NCBI RefSeq assembly: GCF_000312025.1
Contig: NZ_HE978596.1
Location: forward strand, 54,384-118,383
Direction of reading: 5' to 3'
DNA: 64,000 nucleotides
DNA from: Peptoniphilus timonensis JC401
Lineage (GTDB): Bacteria > Bacillota > Clostridia > Tissierellales > Peptoniphilaceae
Shown here: positions 18,096 to 28,196 of the stretch, one piece after another
Layout of the letters: each line of letters opens with the position of its first letter
How positions within the stretch are numbered: position 1 is the stretch's first letter
Notes under the pieces: generated by a model
What the model was told of the DNA's origin: nothing
Seen by the model: the letters and a program-made list of their open reading frames with translations, nothing else
Database searches by the model: none
Translations under genes and position numbers: made by a program

Positions 18096-18126
18096 AAGGG
18101 TGGCTGGAATATGCCACCTTTTTTTA
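18096..18126 (+). terminator. Terminator after cstA
   Basis: AAGGGTGGC pairs with GCCACCTT across an eight-base loop and is followed by a T run, 13 bases before the next start codon. Read-through into the next genes is possible. Confidence 0.7.
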
Positions 18127-18138
18127 TTAGGAGGTTTT

Positions 18139-18459
18139 ATGAACTTTATATTAAAAGATAAGGCTTTAAATTATCTTAAAAAGAAAAACATTGATAAAAT
18201 ATTTGTAAATCCAGATGTCGATGTAAAGGCATCTTGTTGTAGCGTGGGAACTTATGATTTTGACGTAAGCACAAAAGAAAATGAAGATACAAGTAGATAT
18301 AAAAAAGTAGAAGTTTCTGGTATATCTATTTTTTACAACCCAACTATTGAACTATACCTAAAGGGAAAAGAGGACACAGAGATTATTATATCTGCAGTTG
18401 GAATTGGAAACTTCAAAAAATTATATGTGGAAAATGAAATAAATTCAATTGAAAAATGA
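18139..18459 (+). CDS. Small CC-motif protein, HesB/IscA-like
   Basis: 106 residues from the ATG at 18139, preceded by AGGAGG; a longer frame from 18100 overlaps the terminator and is unlikely. The motif VKASCCSVGTYDFDVST near residue 30 has adjacent cysteines. It resembles the small CC/Se-motif (seleno)protein family, in which one cysteine can be selenocysteine in relatives. Here both are TGT codons. The fold is probably HesB-like; redox or metal binding is inferred. Its end overlaps the MoxR frame. Confidence 0.6.
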   Translation: MNFILKDKALNYLKKKNIDKIFVNPDVDVKASCCSVGTYDFDVSTKENEDTSRYKKVEVSGISIFYNPTIELYLKGKEDTEIIISAVGIGNFKKLYVENEINSIEK

Positions 18460-19351
18460 CAAAAGTGATAAAATGAAAAACTCAAAAATAGAAGACTTTA
18501 TAAATAATTATGAACTAGATGAAAAATATAAAAATAGAATCCCTGACCCACACTTTTTTTATTCTGGTGACGAAATTTTAAATCAGGCAATTTCTGCCAT
18601 CTTGGCAGGCAAAAATATTCTCCTTGTTGGCGATAAATCAACTGGTAAAAATGTACTGGCAGAAAATCTAGCCTATATTTTTAAAAGACCTCTTTGGAAT
18701 TTGTCCTTTCACATAAATATTGACAGCTCCGTTTTAATAGGTGATGACACCCTAAAAAATGGAAATGTCCTTTTTCGTGAAGGCCCCATAACAAAAGCGG
18801 CAAACTGTGGTGGTTTTCTTGTCCTAGATGAAATAAATATGGCAAAAAACGAAGCAATGGCAGTCCTCCACTCCATCCTCGATTACAGAAGACTAATAGA
18901 TATACCGGGCTATGACATTATAAAACTTCATCCTGCCACTAGATTTATTGCCACTATGAATTATGGCTATGAAGGAACGAGAGAATTAAACGAAGCTCTC
19001 CTATCTCGTTTTGTAATAATAAAAATGCCCCTCATCTCCAAAGAAAGGCTCTTTACTTTAATACAAAAAGAATATCCCAATATGAAAGTAGAATATGTTA
19101 ATGACATCTCATCTTTTTTCTATGATTTAAAATTAAAGGCAGAAGCAGGAGAAATTTCTAGAAACTCACCAGATCTTAGGGGAATTTTTGATGCAATTGA
19201 CCTTGTAAAAGAAGATCTTAGTCTAAATTCTTCACTTGAACTTACCCTTTCTAATAAACTATTTGATCCCTATGAAGAAGAAATTTTAAAAGATTTAATA
19301 AAAACCAGATTTGAAGAAAATTTATTGTATGAAGATATTTTTATAAAGTGA
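18449..19351 (+). CDS. MoxR family AAA+ ATPase
   Basis: 300 residues from TTG at 18449; an ATG at 18473 is an equally good start, and neither has a clear ribosome binding site. Translation may be coupled to the upstream gene. Walker A is GDKSTGKN near residue 62, Walker B FLVLDEINMA near 125, and the sensor region FIATMNYGYEGTRELNEALLSRF spans about 170-192 (shown here as two parts: FIATMNYG and ELNEALLSRF). MoxR ATPases act as chaperones, often with a VWA partner, in metal insertion or complex assembly. The partner is the next gene, overlapping by 4 bases. Confidence 0.88.
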   Translation: MKNDKSDKMKNSKIEDFINNYELDEKYKNRIPDPHFFYSGDEILNQAISAILAGKNILLVGDKSTGKNVLAENLAYIFKRPLWNLSFHINIDSSVLIGDDTLKNGNVLFREGPITKAANCGGFLVLDEINMAKNEAMAVLHSILDYRRLIDIPGYDIIKLHPATRFIATMNYGYEGTRELNEALLSRFVIIKMPLISKERLFTLIQKEYPNMKVEYVNDISSFFYDLKLKAEAGEISRNSPDLRGIFDAIDLVKEDLSLNSSLELTLSNKLFDPYEEEILKDLIKTRFEENLLYEDIFIK

Positions 19352-21041
19352 CTATGACAAATAAAAATTCAAAATTTCAAGAAAATCGAATAAAAAATAT
19401 AATCTGGGATGGATCCATGGACTATGACAGCGAACCTTTTATCACTGGCGAAGACCTCTCTGGTAATCCCGACTTTTATATTAATTTAATCCTTGGACTA
19501 TCTGCAAAATATTTTGGCAGTGACAAGCTCGAAAAATTATTTTCAAATTGGGAATACAATTTTTATAGAAATAAATTTGATATGTTTGCAATTTTTATCT
19601 TGGAAGATTTTATTTATAAGAGAGAAGTTGGCTCTAGAAAAGTTTTAAAATCTCTAAGAAAAAACTATGCTCAAAAATTTTTGGAAGACAAGTACGATTT
19701 ACAAAGGAAAAATTTGGCACTTAAAGAAAACTTATTTTTCCACATGCAAATAAAAAAAGTTAATGGAATTTTGGGAAGAACTTATAAATTAAATTCAAAA
19801 AAGAAAAAATATATAAAAATTTAAAGTTAGACGATGACACTATTGATAAAAATTTAGAAGAAAGAATATTAAACATCTTTCGAGAAAATTTATCTTACAG
19901 AGAAAATGAACTTTTGAAATTCACTCCACTTCAAAACTTTAGTCTTTTTGACTCTATGTCTTTTGTTAAACTCGAAAGATCAACTAGTCCAAGTGCTTTC
20001 GGGGATTTTAAAAATAAAAACAAAAATATATTTTCAAACTTTTTATATTCTCTTTCCTTAAAAAGGCGAAAAGAAAAGAAAAAATACCTTGAAGATAACT
20101 TTGGCAAATCAATTTTTTCAGAAGATGAGATGAAATTAATAGAAGAAAAATATTTGACAGACGCTCACAAAAAATCAAAACTTCATTACACAAGAGGTAT
20201 CGACTTTAAAAATGTAAGTGAAGAAAATATTGAAGAAGCCTACAATAGACATCTTTTGAAATTTAAAGAAAATAGAAATTTTTACAACAACGAAATCAAA
20301 AGTCTTTCCAAAAAAATTAGACTTGCACTTTCATCTCATGCTGGAAGTGACGAAGTTATAACAAATAGTGGCAAGCTAGTTTCAAAACTTGCTTACAAGT
20401 CAATGATTTCTGACAATGTAAATATTTTTTCCAAAAAGATTTTAAATCTCAACTCTTATTTAAAGGTGGACCTCATCCTCGACGCTTCTGCATCACTTAT
20501 GGATCTTGAAAGTGATATTGCAATTGAAGCTTACATTGTTTCAAAGTCCCTTGAAAATAATGAAATCTTAAATCGTGTAATTTCTTACCAAAGTCTTGGT
20601 GACTACACAGTTATCACAATTTTAAAAGATTATGAAGAAAAATCTGAATTTGAAAAAATTTTTAGATACAGGGCAAGTGGTTGGAATAGAGATGGACTAT
20701 TTTATAGAGCATATAAAGAATTATTAGAAAAAGAAAATAAAAATCATCTCTTAATTTCTCTCACTGACGCATATCCTCGTGACATAAAGGCTCTTACAAC
20801 AAAAAACTTTTTTGCTCCCAAAAAATATGCTGAAAAAGAATCCTTAACTGACACAAAAAAAGAGTTAGACAAGCTGAGAAAAATAGGCATACATACTTCT
20901 GCAATTTTAAATAGCGACAAAATAGAAAATGCTAAATTTCTATTTGGAAGAAACTACATAAAAATAAAAAGTGTAAAGGAAATCGCAAATGTCGCAGGTC
21001 GCTTTATCCAAAGAGAAATTGCAAATATAGAGAAAAAATAA
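19348..21041 (+). pseudogene. VWA-domain protein, partner of MoxR; frame broken once
   Basis: The first frame (19348-19824) encodes an N-terminal domain without known motifs. The second, open from about 19811 to 21041, continues NLKLDDDTIDKNLEERI and contains the VWA metal site LDASASLMDL (DxSxS) and SLTDAYPRD. The break lies in the A-rich stretch near 19800-19815. The rejoined protein would have about 564 residues. The start overlaps the MoxR stop by 4 bases, so MoxR and VWA form an operon. Probable sequencing error; the specific client of this pair is unknown. Confidence 0.75.
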
Positions 21042-21043
21042 AA

Positions 21044-21072
21044 GACTGCAGTTTTTGCTGCAGCCTTTTTTT
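21044..21072 (+). terminator. Terminator after the MoxR/VWA genes
   Basis: CTGCAG pairs with CTGCAG across a six-base loop, followed by CC and seven T. Confidence 0.8.
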
Positions 21073-21152
21073 GAGAGTAGAATTGTTTATTATCATATAG
21101 TTGGAATTGATATTTTTTTTATCAAATTAGGATTTATTAAAATTTATTTAAA

Positions 21153-22770
21153 TTATTTTACTAGATCAAAGGCAGTTTGTGGAACATATACAGACTTTGT
21201 GCTGTAAATTGTAAGACCATCAAGTTCTACTTTTTCTCCATTTTTTATAGCATAATTTTTTTGAAACTGGGAATATAATCTTATCATTTCCCTTTGTAAC
21301 TATAGCTTCATAATCATTTTGACCCTTAGCTTTGAATTCAACTTTTGCACCCTTTTCTTCAAAGCCCTTTCTTATAGGTTGATAAAGTTCTTCTGTCAAC
21401 TTATCGAGGTCAATATCAAGAATGTCTTCCATATATCTTCCAATTTCATAATTGTGAACTGTTCCAATTAGTCTCTTAGCATCTTTGGCAGTGGAGTAAG
21501 AATAAAGACCAACATCTCCGCCAACATGACCACCAGTTGTCCAAGCAATGTGACTTCTAGCAGAAATAATTCTTCCCATTGCAGAAACTGTGTCCTTTTC
21601 ATTCTTAATTAAATTAAGTTCTTCTTCTGTTAAATCTTTAATTCCAAAATCTTTTGCCATAACTTCTGCTACATTTGACTTGTCTTCTTTCACTTCTTCA
21701 GCAGCCTTTGTAACAGAAATCTTTGCAGAAGATATTAGGCTTGTGAATTCATTAAGAGGAGCTTTATCATATCCCTTAGTGATGTTTCTGTGTCCAAAAG
21801 TAATTCCACCAGTTCCGTGATCTGCTGCAATTATAATAACTGTGTCTTCATTAGAATCAGCAAAGTCTTTTGCAACTTTAACAGCATCATCAAAAGCTTT
21901 TATTTCATGAATAAGAGCAACTGGATCATTGGAGTGAGCTGCCCAGTCAACTTCAGAACCTTCAACCATTAAGAAAAATCCCTTATCATTTTTTGAAAGT
22001 GTTTTTAAAGCCTTGTCTGTCATCTCTGCAAGAGAAGGTTTGTTGGCCTTGTCCCTATCAATTTCATAAGGGAAAGACTTATCTTCGAAAAGACCCCAAA
22101 TTTTTTCTCCCTTAGCTTCTTCTAAAGTTTTCTTAGTAGTTACATAATCGTAACCCTTATTTTTAATTTCAGCTATAAGATCTTCCTTGTCTTTTCTCTT
22201 TTCCTTCATCAAATAGGAACTTCCAGCACCAAGAACTAAATCCATATCTTGATAAACTTGTTGTTCGCCAAGATCTTCATAATTATTTCTGTCAGGATTG
22301 TGAGCAGAAAAATCAGCAGGTGTTGCGTGTTGAATATTTGAAGTAGAAACAATCCCTGTAGATCTACCACTTCTCTTCGCACCTTCAAGGACATTTGCTA
22401 TAGGTTGTTTTTCCCTATTTTTGTCAAAATTAGAAAAACCTGGCATGCCATCCTTGCTTGGATAAGAACCAACAAAAGGTGATTCTGTTTTTATACCAGT
22501 AGCCATAGCAGTTCCAGCAGGAGCAGAATCTGCAATAGGTGTGTTGGCGTTGTTTGTCCTAACAAGACCTGTTGCCATATCGTCCATGACAAACTTCTTT
22601 TCTTCAGTCATCCATCTCGCTGTAGTAAGTGCTTCCACACTCATACCATCAGGTATCATCATAATTACATTTTTTGCACTGCCATAGTCCTTACTTTGAG
22701 CAAAGACAAAAGATGGTGCAAAACTTATCACTGCAAGTGTAAGTGATATAATTCTTCTTATTTTTTTCAT
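21153..22770 (-). pseudogene. Alkaline phosphatase, secreted; C-terminus frame-shifted
   Basis: The main frame (22770 to 21220, 516 residues) begins with a signal peptide (IISLTLAVISFAPSFVFAQS). The phosphatase core is MMIPDGMS, DSAPAGTAMATG (nucleophile serine), ADHGTGG and the metal-binding TTGGHVGGD. The last 15 residues are out of frame. Removing one A from the A7 run near 21260 gives NYAIKNGEKVELDG and ends FDLVK at 21153. The enzyme hydrolyses phosphate monoesters outside the membrane. Only the tail is affected, so the protein may still work. Single gene. Confidence 0.88.
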
Positions 22771-22930
22771 TTAATCCTCCTCAAGATTATTTAACTATAA
22801 TCTAACAGAAGATTGTAAATAAAATATTAATCTCATGTAAAAATTCTAATAGCTTAAAAATTTTCTTTTATGCCTTTTATATTTGCTAATAAAAATTTAA
22901 GCTATAATTTAAAAAAATTTGAAATACCAT

Positions 22931-22953
22931 TAAAAAAGGACGCCTAAGCGTCC
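22931..22953 (-). terminator. Terminator after hpf
   Basis: On the minus strand GGACGC and GCGTCC pair perfectly over TTAG and lead into TTTTTT. Confidence 0.92.
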
Positions 22954-22979
22954 CAAAATTATTTATTATTTAAGTAATA

Positions 22980-23507
22980 TTAAACTTCAATTTTTCCGTA
23001 GTTTCCATCTTTTCTCTTATAAACTATGGAAACTCCATCTGTATCTGCATCTAAAAATACGAAGAAATTGTGATTTAATAAATCCATTTGAAGAATAGCT
23101 TCTTCTTCGACCATTGGATTTAATTCAAAATTCTTTCTCTTAACAATTTTGTGTTCTGGTTCTTCTTTTTCAGCTTCTTTTCCAAGAATTTCGTCAAATC
23201 TAATTGTTTCGTTATTTTGGTATCTTCTCTTTAATTTTGTCTTATGTTTTCTAATTTGTCTAGCAAGTGCATCCACAGCGTTGTCCATTGAAGAGTACAT
23301 ATCGTCTGTAGTTTCTTCTGCCCTTATAATTGTCTTTGGTAAAAATATTGTAGCTTCAACAGTTTGTTCATCTTTTATAGTTGAGAAAACAAGTCTTGTT
23401 TCCACTTCTTCAGAAAAATATTTATCTAACCTGGAGAATTTTTTTTCTGCAATTTCTTTCAAAGATTCTGTAAGTTCAATGTTTTTTCCAACAAAGTTCA
23501 ATAACAT
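22980..23507 (-). CDS. hpf: Ribosome hibernation promoting factor, long form
   Basis: 175 residues from the ATG at 23507 (AGGAGAG eleven bases upstream); a GTG three codons earlier is too close to that site. The N-terminal ribosome-binding domain begins MLLNFVGKNIELTESLKEIA. The C-terminal dimerisation domain (VKRKNFELNPMVEEEAILQMDLL, given here in pieces: VKRKNFEL, PMVEEEAILQMDLL) includes HNFFVFLDAD. The long form dimerises ribosomes into 100S particles in stationary phase. It is a single transcription unit. Confidence 0.93.
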   Translation of the reverse strand: MLLNFVGKNIELTESLKEIAEKKFSRLDKYFSEEVETRLVFSTIKDEQTVEATIFLPKTIIRAEETTDDMYSSMDNAVDALARQIRKHKTKLKRRYQNNETIRFDEILGKEAEKEEPEHKIVKRKNFELNPMVEEEAILQMDLLNHNFFVFLDADTDGVSIVYKRKDGNYGKIEV

Positions 23508-23677
23508 AAATGTCACTCTCCTTTTTTCTTTGTTTAATATTTACCCAAAATTTTTTAATTATATCATTTTATTTCTTTAATCCCCTAAACGGTTGAAATG
23601 TACTTTTTAAGCTATTCTTGATATAATGAGCTTAAAGAATGTAATATGTTTTTTAATTTTTAGATTGGAAGAATATT

Positions 23678-24586
23678 ATGGCTATAAAAAATAAAATCGA
23701 TTATAAATACAGGATAGGAATGCGTGCCTTCAAGACTGCCCTTGCCGTTGTCATAGGTCTTTATCTTTCTTATCTTCTTGATCTAAATTCAGCAATATTT
23801 GTATCCATTGCTGCAGTATCAACAATGAAACCCTCTATGTCTGAATCACTTCAGGACTTTAAGAAGAGGGCTTTTACCTGCGTATTTGGCGTACTTCTTG
23901 GATATCTCTCATCCAAAGTATCGGTGCCAGCTTATATTGAACCACTAATAGCTGGAATTGGTATTTTAATCACTATTTATATACTTGTAGTTGTGAAAAT
24001 GAAGGACATGACTCAGCTTTCTTGTATAGTTTTTGTTGCAAGTTTTTGTTCTGATTCAGATAAATTTTATTATGCAACTAACCGTATAATTGGTACTTTT
24101 ATTGGGATAATCGTGGGAGTTTTGGTAAATTATTTTATCTCATCTCCAAATATCTGGGAAGATTTTATAAATGCATCTAAAAAATGTTATAGCTCTGCAA
24201 ATAAGGCACTTAGAGAACTTATTTATGACAAGAAAACTGATTTAAGTGAATTTAATTCAGATTTTTCCCATGCTTCTAAACTCTATAAACTTCTAGAAAA
24301 AGAAGCCACTACTCCTTTTCAATACAAATACAACAAGGTTTCTCGTGAGAAAAGAATTATAAATTTAATTGAGAGCATTGCTGTGAGGCTAGAAGTTGTA
24401 AATAATATGAAGGCAGATCACTTTAGCAAGTCCGTTTCACAAGAAGCTTTAAAGAGATACGAACTTGACGAAGAATATTTTGATGATTTAAGTGTGGAAG
24501 ATAGGGTCTATAACTACCACATTGAATATATTTTAAAATACATGGACCAATTAAAGGAAGAAATAGACGAAATAAAGGTGAAATAA
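23678..24586 (+). CDS. Aromatic acid exporter (ArAE/FUSC-like) family membrane protein
   Basis: 302 residues. About five membrane segments fill residues 15-155 with the family signature GMRAFKTALAVVIGLYLSYLL and STMKPSMSESLQDFKKR. The rest is an amphipathic cytoplasmic domain (SREKRIINLIESIAVRLEVV). Family members are linked to export of aromatic acids, but the substrate here is unknown. It is followed directly by the broken unknown gene, possibly cotranscribed. Confidence 0.8.
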   Translation: MAIKNKIDYKYRIGMRAFKTALAVVIGLYLSYLLDLNSAIFVSIAAVSTMKPSMSESLQDFKKRAFTCVFGVLLGYLSSKVSVPAYIEPLIAGIGILITIYILVVVKMKDMTQLSCIVFVASFCSDSDKFYYATNRIIGTFIGIIVGVLVNYFISSPNIWEDFINASKKCYSSANKALRELIYDKKTDLSEFNSDFSHASKLYKLLEKEATTPFQYKYNKVSREKRIINLIESIAVRLEVVNNMKADHFSKSVSQEALKRYELDEEYFDDLSVEDRVYNYHIEYILKYMDQLKEEIDEIKVK

Positions 24587-26291
24587 TGAAAGAAGATAAA
24601 AAGTAAATTTATGAAATAAGTAAAAAATTCTAAGTGAATCTAGCTTTGGATTAAGAAATTTTTATCAAGTGATGAATTTGCCCCCATAAGGGACAATCCC
24701 TATGTAATGAAGAGATCCAACAAGGATTTGGCAGCTTTTATCCTTTTTGATTTCAAAGAATTCGACGAAAGTTCAACTAGAATCTTATCTGGTCTTTTAG
24801 AATCTCGAGGAATCAACGAAGATGAGATAAATGAATTTATAAGTTTACTAAAAAATTCCTTTGTTTCTCTATTCAAGATAGAAAAAAAAGGATGACCACT
24901 ATTTATTTTATGACTGTCTTTTAGATGAATATATAGAAGTAGAACTTGATCCAGATTTGGAACTTTCCCAAGATAATTTTGGACTTGTGAGATTATTTGG
25001 AAAGGACAAAAGAAAGATGATCCTACAAGTTGTACAGACGATGGATGAAAAATATTTCTTTGCCTATGAAAATAATATTAATAACTTTTTTCTTCATATA
25101 GAAGATGAATTTGGTCCCTTTGATATCAACAGGGAATTTGTAAAAAGAGATCTTTTAAATCTACTAGCAATTTATGAAGTAACTTATGAAAATTTAAAAG
25201 AAGGACCAGATTTAGACGACTTAGCTATGTCTGAATTTGAAAGAATCTTGGACACCTTCAATGAAGAAGATTTAAGTATTGCTCAGGATCCAAAATTATA
25301 CAAAAAAATCTTTCCTGGATCTAGTGATGAATTTGTAATTTCATTTTTCTTAAATTTGTTTTCCAAAATTTACAAAAATTCTCTAGAAGCAAAAGAACAA
25401 AAATTTAGTGACTATGACCTAAAATACAAAGAAATTATAGGGGAACTTTGTAAAAGTGGAACTTTTCTAAATAGGGAAGAATTGTCAAATTCAATAAATT
25501 TTTTAATTGTTTTTTACTCCAAAATCCTATCTATACACCCTGAAATAAGAGAAATAATAGAGGATTTAAGAGAAATTCAAGAAAATATTTTTTATTATAT
25601 AAATCTTTTGGAAAATAGCCAAGAAGGTTTTTATTTTGATGACAAGATCCTAAATATCCTAGGTCAAAATAAAAATTCAGTTTTCTCCAATGAATTTATA
25701 GAAAACTTTGACAACTTCATATATTTTTTAGACATGAATTATGTAAGTGTCTTAAAATCGAAAGACCTTTCACCTGCAAAGTTAAAAGACTTTGTGAATT
25801 CAATTGACCTTCTTCCTACAAAAGAAGTGAAAACTTATAAAAACAAACACTTCCCACTAATTGAACTTTATTTAAATTTCATGGTTAAAAAATATTTGAC
25901 CCTAATAGAATATAAGGATCAAAAAGAAGACATTTATCTAACAGATGTTGCCGACGAATACCTAATCTTTGACGATGTAACAAAGTTAGCAATCTGGATA
26001 GAATCCCTTACAAATAAAGAATTTTTAAAATCATCTTTTGGAAAAAACTATGAAACTTATAAGGATTTTGTCATTAATTTAATGAAAGAATTAAATGAGA
26101 AAGATTTTATTAATAACAAAAAATTTACTGGAGAAGAAAATGCTCTTCTAAATATTTTAAAAGACTTAGGAATAATAAGTTATGAAAATGATAACAAATT
26201 AAAAATTACAAAATTTGGAAAAGATATTTATAATTATTATAAAATAGAAGAAATCAACTCCAATAATGTCATAGAAGTTGATTTTAAATAA
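24587..26291 (+). pseudogene. Large protein of unknown function, several frameshifts
   Basis: An ATG at 24587 immediately follows the ArAE gene. The coding signal then moves between frames: LSESSFGLR, then FLSSDEFAPIRDNPYV through FISLLKNSFVSLFKIEKK (to about 24890), then HYLFYDCLLDEYIEVELD on to 26291. The long last frame (444 residues from 24957) is acidic and helical and ends in a possible winged-helix segment (LLNILKDLGIISY, LKITKFGKDIYNYY). No family recognised. At least three shifts in 350 bases, so real decay is more likely than in the other broken genes. Confidence 0.55.
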
Positions 26292-26316
26292 AACAGATAA
26301 ATTTTTAGAACTTAGA

Positions 26317-26345
26317 AAAGCTTGCAATTGCAGGCTTTTTTTTAT
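26317..26345 (+). terminator. Terminator after the unknown gene
   Basis: AAAGC(T)TGCA pairs with TGCA(G)GCTTT, with the palindrome TTGCAATTGCA as the core, followed by eight T. Confidence 0.75.
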
Positions 26346-26483
26346 TGAAGCTTTTTAATTAAAAAGTGTGTAGCAATCTTTATAAAAATAGTCAAACAAA
26401 AAAATTTTTCTAGATATCTAATTAATTACAAACAAAAAGTTACAAATTCGTTAAGAAAAGCTTTCCATTTTTTAACACTGTGG

Positions 26484-26489
26484 TATAAT
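26484..26489 (+). promoter_or_regulatory. Extended -10 box of the YjiH-like gene
   Basis: TATAAT preceded by TGG (extended -10 form), 47 bases before the start codon. No good -35 is visible. The 244-base gap from 26292 holds this and the preceding terminator only. Confidence 0.5.
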
Positions 26490-26535
26490 AAAGGAAATCG
26501 ATATAGATTTAATAAACTTTTAAGGGAGGCTTATA

Positions 26536-27840
26536 ATGGAAAGTAAAAAGTTTAACTCGAAGGACATTTTTATGTTTCTACTTTATTCTTTATTTGGTAT
26601 TTTTATGTTCTTCGTGCCAATTACAATTGGAGAAGCGAACACAATTCCAATTGACCACTTGACAACTTTTGTTAAGAAAATTCCAAATTACAACTTAGTC
26701 TTTGGAGTTTTCATGGTAATCGCTGGTATAGTTTATGCAGTAAAGTCTAAATCATGGGAAAAAAGTAAACTTCACATGGTATTCTTCATACTAAAACTTG
26801 TATCACTAGTATTCTTGTTTATGTTCGTAACAAAAAAGGGACCAGCAAGAATTTTTGATGGCGACATGCTACCACTTATCTGGAACGGAATAATGGTTTC
26901 TGTAACAACAATCGTTCCAATAGGTTCTGTATTCCTTGCCTTTTTAACAGGCTTTGGGCTTATGGAATTTATAGGAGTTTTCATGGAACCAGTAATGAGA
27001 CCAGTATTTAAAACACCTGGTAGATCTGCAGTAGACGCAGTAGCATCTTTTGTAGGATCTTATTCATTAGCACTATTAATCACAAATAGAGTTTATATGG
27101 AAGATACTTATACAAAAAAAGAAGCTTCAATAATTGCAACAGGTTTCTCAACAGTTTCTGCGACATTTATGATTATCGTTGCAAAGACTCTTGATATCAT
27201 GGACCACTGGCTATCCTATTTCTGGATAACACTATTTGTTACATTTGCAGTAACAGCAATAACTGCCAGAATATTCCCACTAAATAAAAAACCACAAGAA
27301 TATTACTCTGGTAAAGAATATGTTCCTGAAGCAAAGAAAAAAGTTTCTTTTAGCGAAGCTTTAGAAACAGGTATGACTGGATACAAAAATGCTGACTCTC
27401 TAGGAAAAGTTATAAAAGATAACTTTATTGACGGTTTCAAAATGGCACTTAACATTGCTCCATCCCTACTTGGCGTAGGTATGATTGGACTTCTACTTGC
27501 AGAATACACACCAATCTTTGACATAATTGGATATATTTTCTATCCATTCACATTAATAACAAAAGTTGAACAACCACTAATGGTTGCACAAGCTCTTGGA
27601 ATGAGTATAGCAGAAATGCTTCTTCCAGCACCAATAGTTGCAGAAGCAGGACTTGGACTAATTACAAAAATGCTTGTAGCAATAGTTTCTGTATCAGAAA
27701 TCCTATTCTTCTCAGCATCAATCCCAGTAATGATGGGAACTGAAATCCCTCTTAAATTCTCAGATTACATTATTATCTGGATTGAAAGAATAATTTTAAG
27801 TATATTAATTTCAATGCCAATACTTTATCTTGTATTTTAA
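26536..27840 (+). CDS. YjiH family (nucleoside-recognition/GATE domain) membrane protein
   Basis: 434 residues with about ten hydrophobic segments. The GATE-like pattern appears twice: TGFGLMEFIGVFMEPVMRPVFKTPGRSAVDAVASFVGSYS around residues 135-180 (key pieces GFGLMEFIG, PGRSAVDAVASFVGSYS) and NIAPSLLGVGMIGLLLAEYTP near residue 315. The family resembles nucleoside transporters and spore-maturation GATE proteins; the transported molecule is unknown. It has AAGGGAGG upstream and a strong terminator after it. Confidence 0.8.
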   Translation: MESKKFNSKDIFMFLLYSLFGIFMFFVPITIGEANTIPIDHLTTFVKKIPNYNLVFGVFMVIAGIVYAVKSKSWEKSKLHMVFFILKLVSLVFLFMFVTKKGPARIFDGDMLPLIWNGIMVSVTTIVPIGSVFLAFLTGFGLMEFIGVFMEPVMRPVFKTPGRSAVDAVASFVGSYSLALLITNRVYMEDTYTKKEASIIATGFSTVSATFMIIVAKTLDIMDHWLSYFWITLFVTFAVTAITARIFPLNKKPQEYYSGKEYVPEAKKKVSFSEALETGMTGYKNADSLGKVIKDNFIDGFKMALNIAPSLLGVGMIGLLLAEYTPIFDIIGYIFYPFTLITKVEQPLMVAQALGMSIAEMLLPAPIVAEAGLGLITKMLVAIVSVSEILFFSASIPVMMGTEIPLKFSDYIIIWIERIILSILISMPILYLVF

Positions 27841-27864
27841 ATAATTTCTTTAAATAATAAAATG

Positions 27865-27888
27865 CCAGGCCCCGTGCCTGGTTTTTTT
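27865..27888 (+). terminator. Terminator after the YjiH-like gene
   Basis: CCAGGC pairs with GCCTGG across a five-base loop followed by seven T. Confidence 0.9.
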
Positions 27889-27932
27889 ACATGCAATTTA
27901 CAATTATTTGCTAAAATTAAGCAGGTGGTTTT

Positions 27933-28187
27933 ATGAAATTATTTTTTATAATTAAGGCAATAATCTACATAATATTAGAAATAATATTTGCCTATAATTT
28001 AGAAAAATCAAATTTATTTAATAGAAAATATTTTTATATCTTGGCTTTATTTATAATATCCCTAGAAATTATAAAAATAAAAAAATTTACCTCCGACTTT
28101 TGGGATAGACAAGCTATAGGCTTTCTAATAGGCTATCTTTTCTATTTCTTTATAAGAAGCCATACAAAAAAGACTAGCCTATGCTAG
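27933..28187 (+). CDS. Small hydrophobic membrane protein
   Basis: 84 residues with three probable membrane segments (FIIKAIIYIILEIIFAYNL, YFYILALFIISLEIIKI, AIGFLIGYLFYFFI). No family recognised. GGTGG lies eight bases before the ATG. It ends 9 bases before the convergent arsC stop, and the shared hairpin at 28166 serves as terminator. Confidence 0.55.
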   Translation: MKLFFIIKAIIYIILEIIFAYNLEKSNLFNRKYFYILALFIISLEIIKIKKFTSDFWDRQAIGFLIGYLFYFFIRSHTKKTSLC

Positions 28188-28192
28188 CCTTC
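28166..28192. terminator. Shared terminator hairpin between the small membrane gene and arsC
   Basis: AAGACTAGC and GCTAGCCTT pair around TAT. A runs on one side and T-rich sequence on the other fit use from both directions. The 15 bases 28166-28180 recur exactly at 30114-30128 on the other side of the ars operon. Confidence 0.65.
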
Positions 28193-28196
28193 TTCA

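Noticed and set aside
18139..18459. Selenocysteine in the CC-motif protein
   Set aside because: Both positions are ordinary TGT cysteine codons; no in-frame TGA or nearby insertion hairpin is seen.
21590..21972. Plus-strand frames opposite the alkaline phosphatase
   Set aside because: Shadow frames of a well-recognised gene, with no ribosome binding site or promoter.
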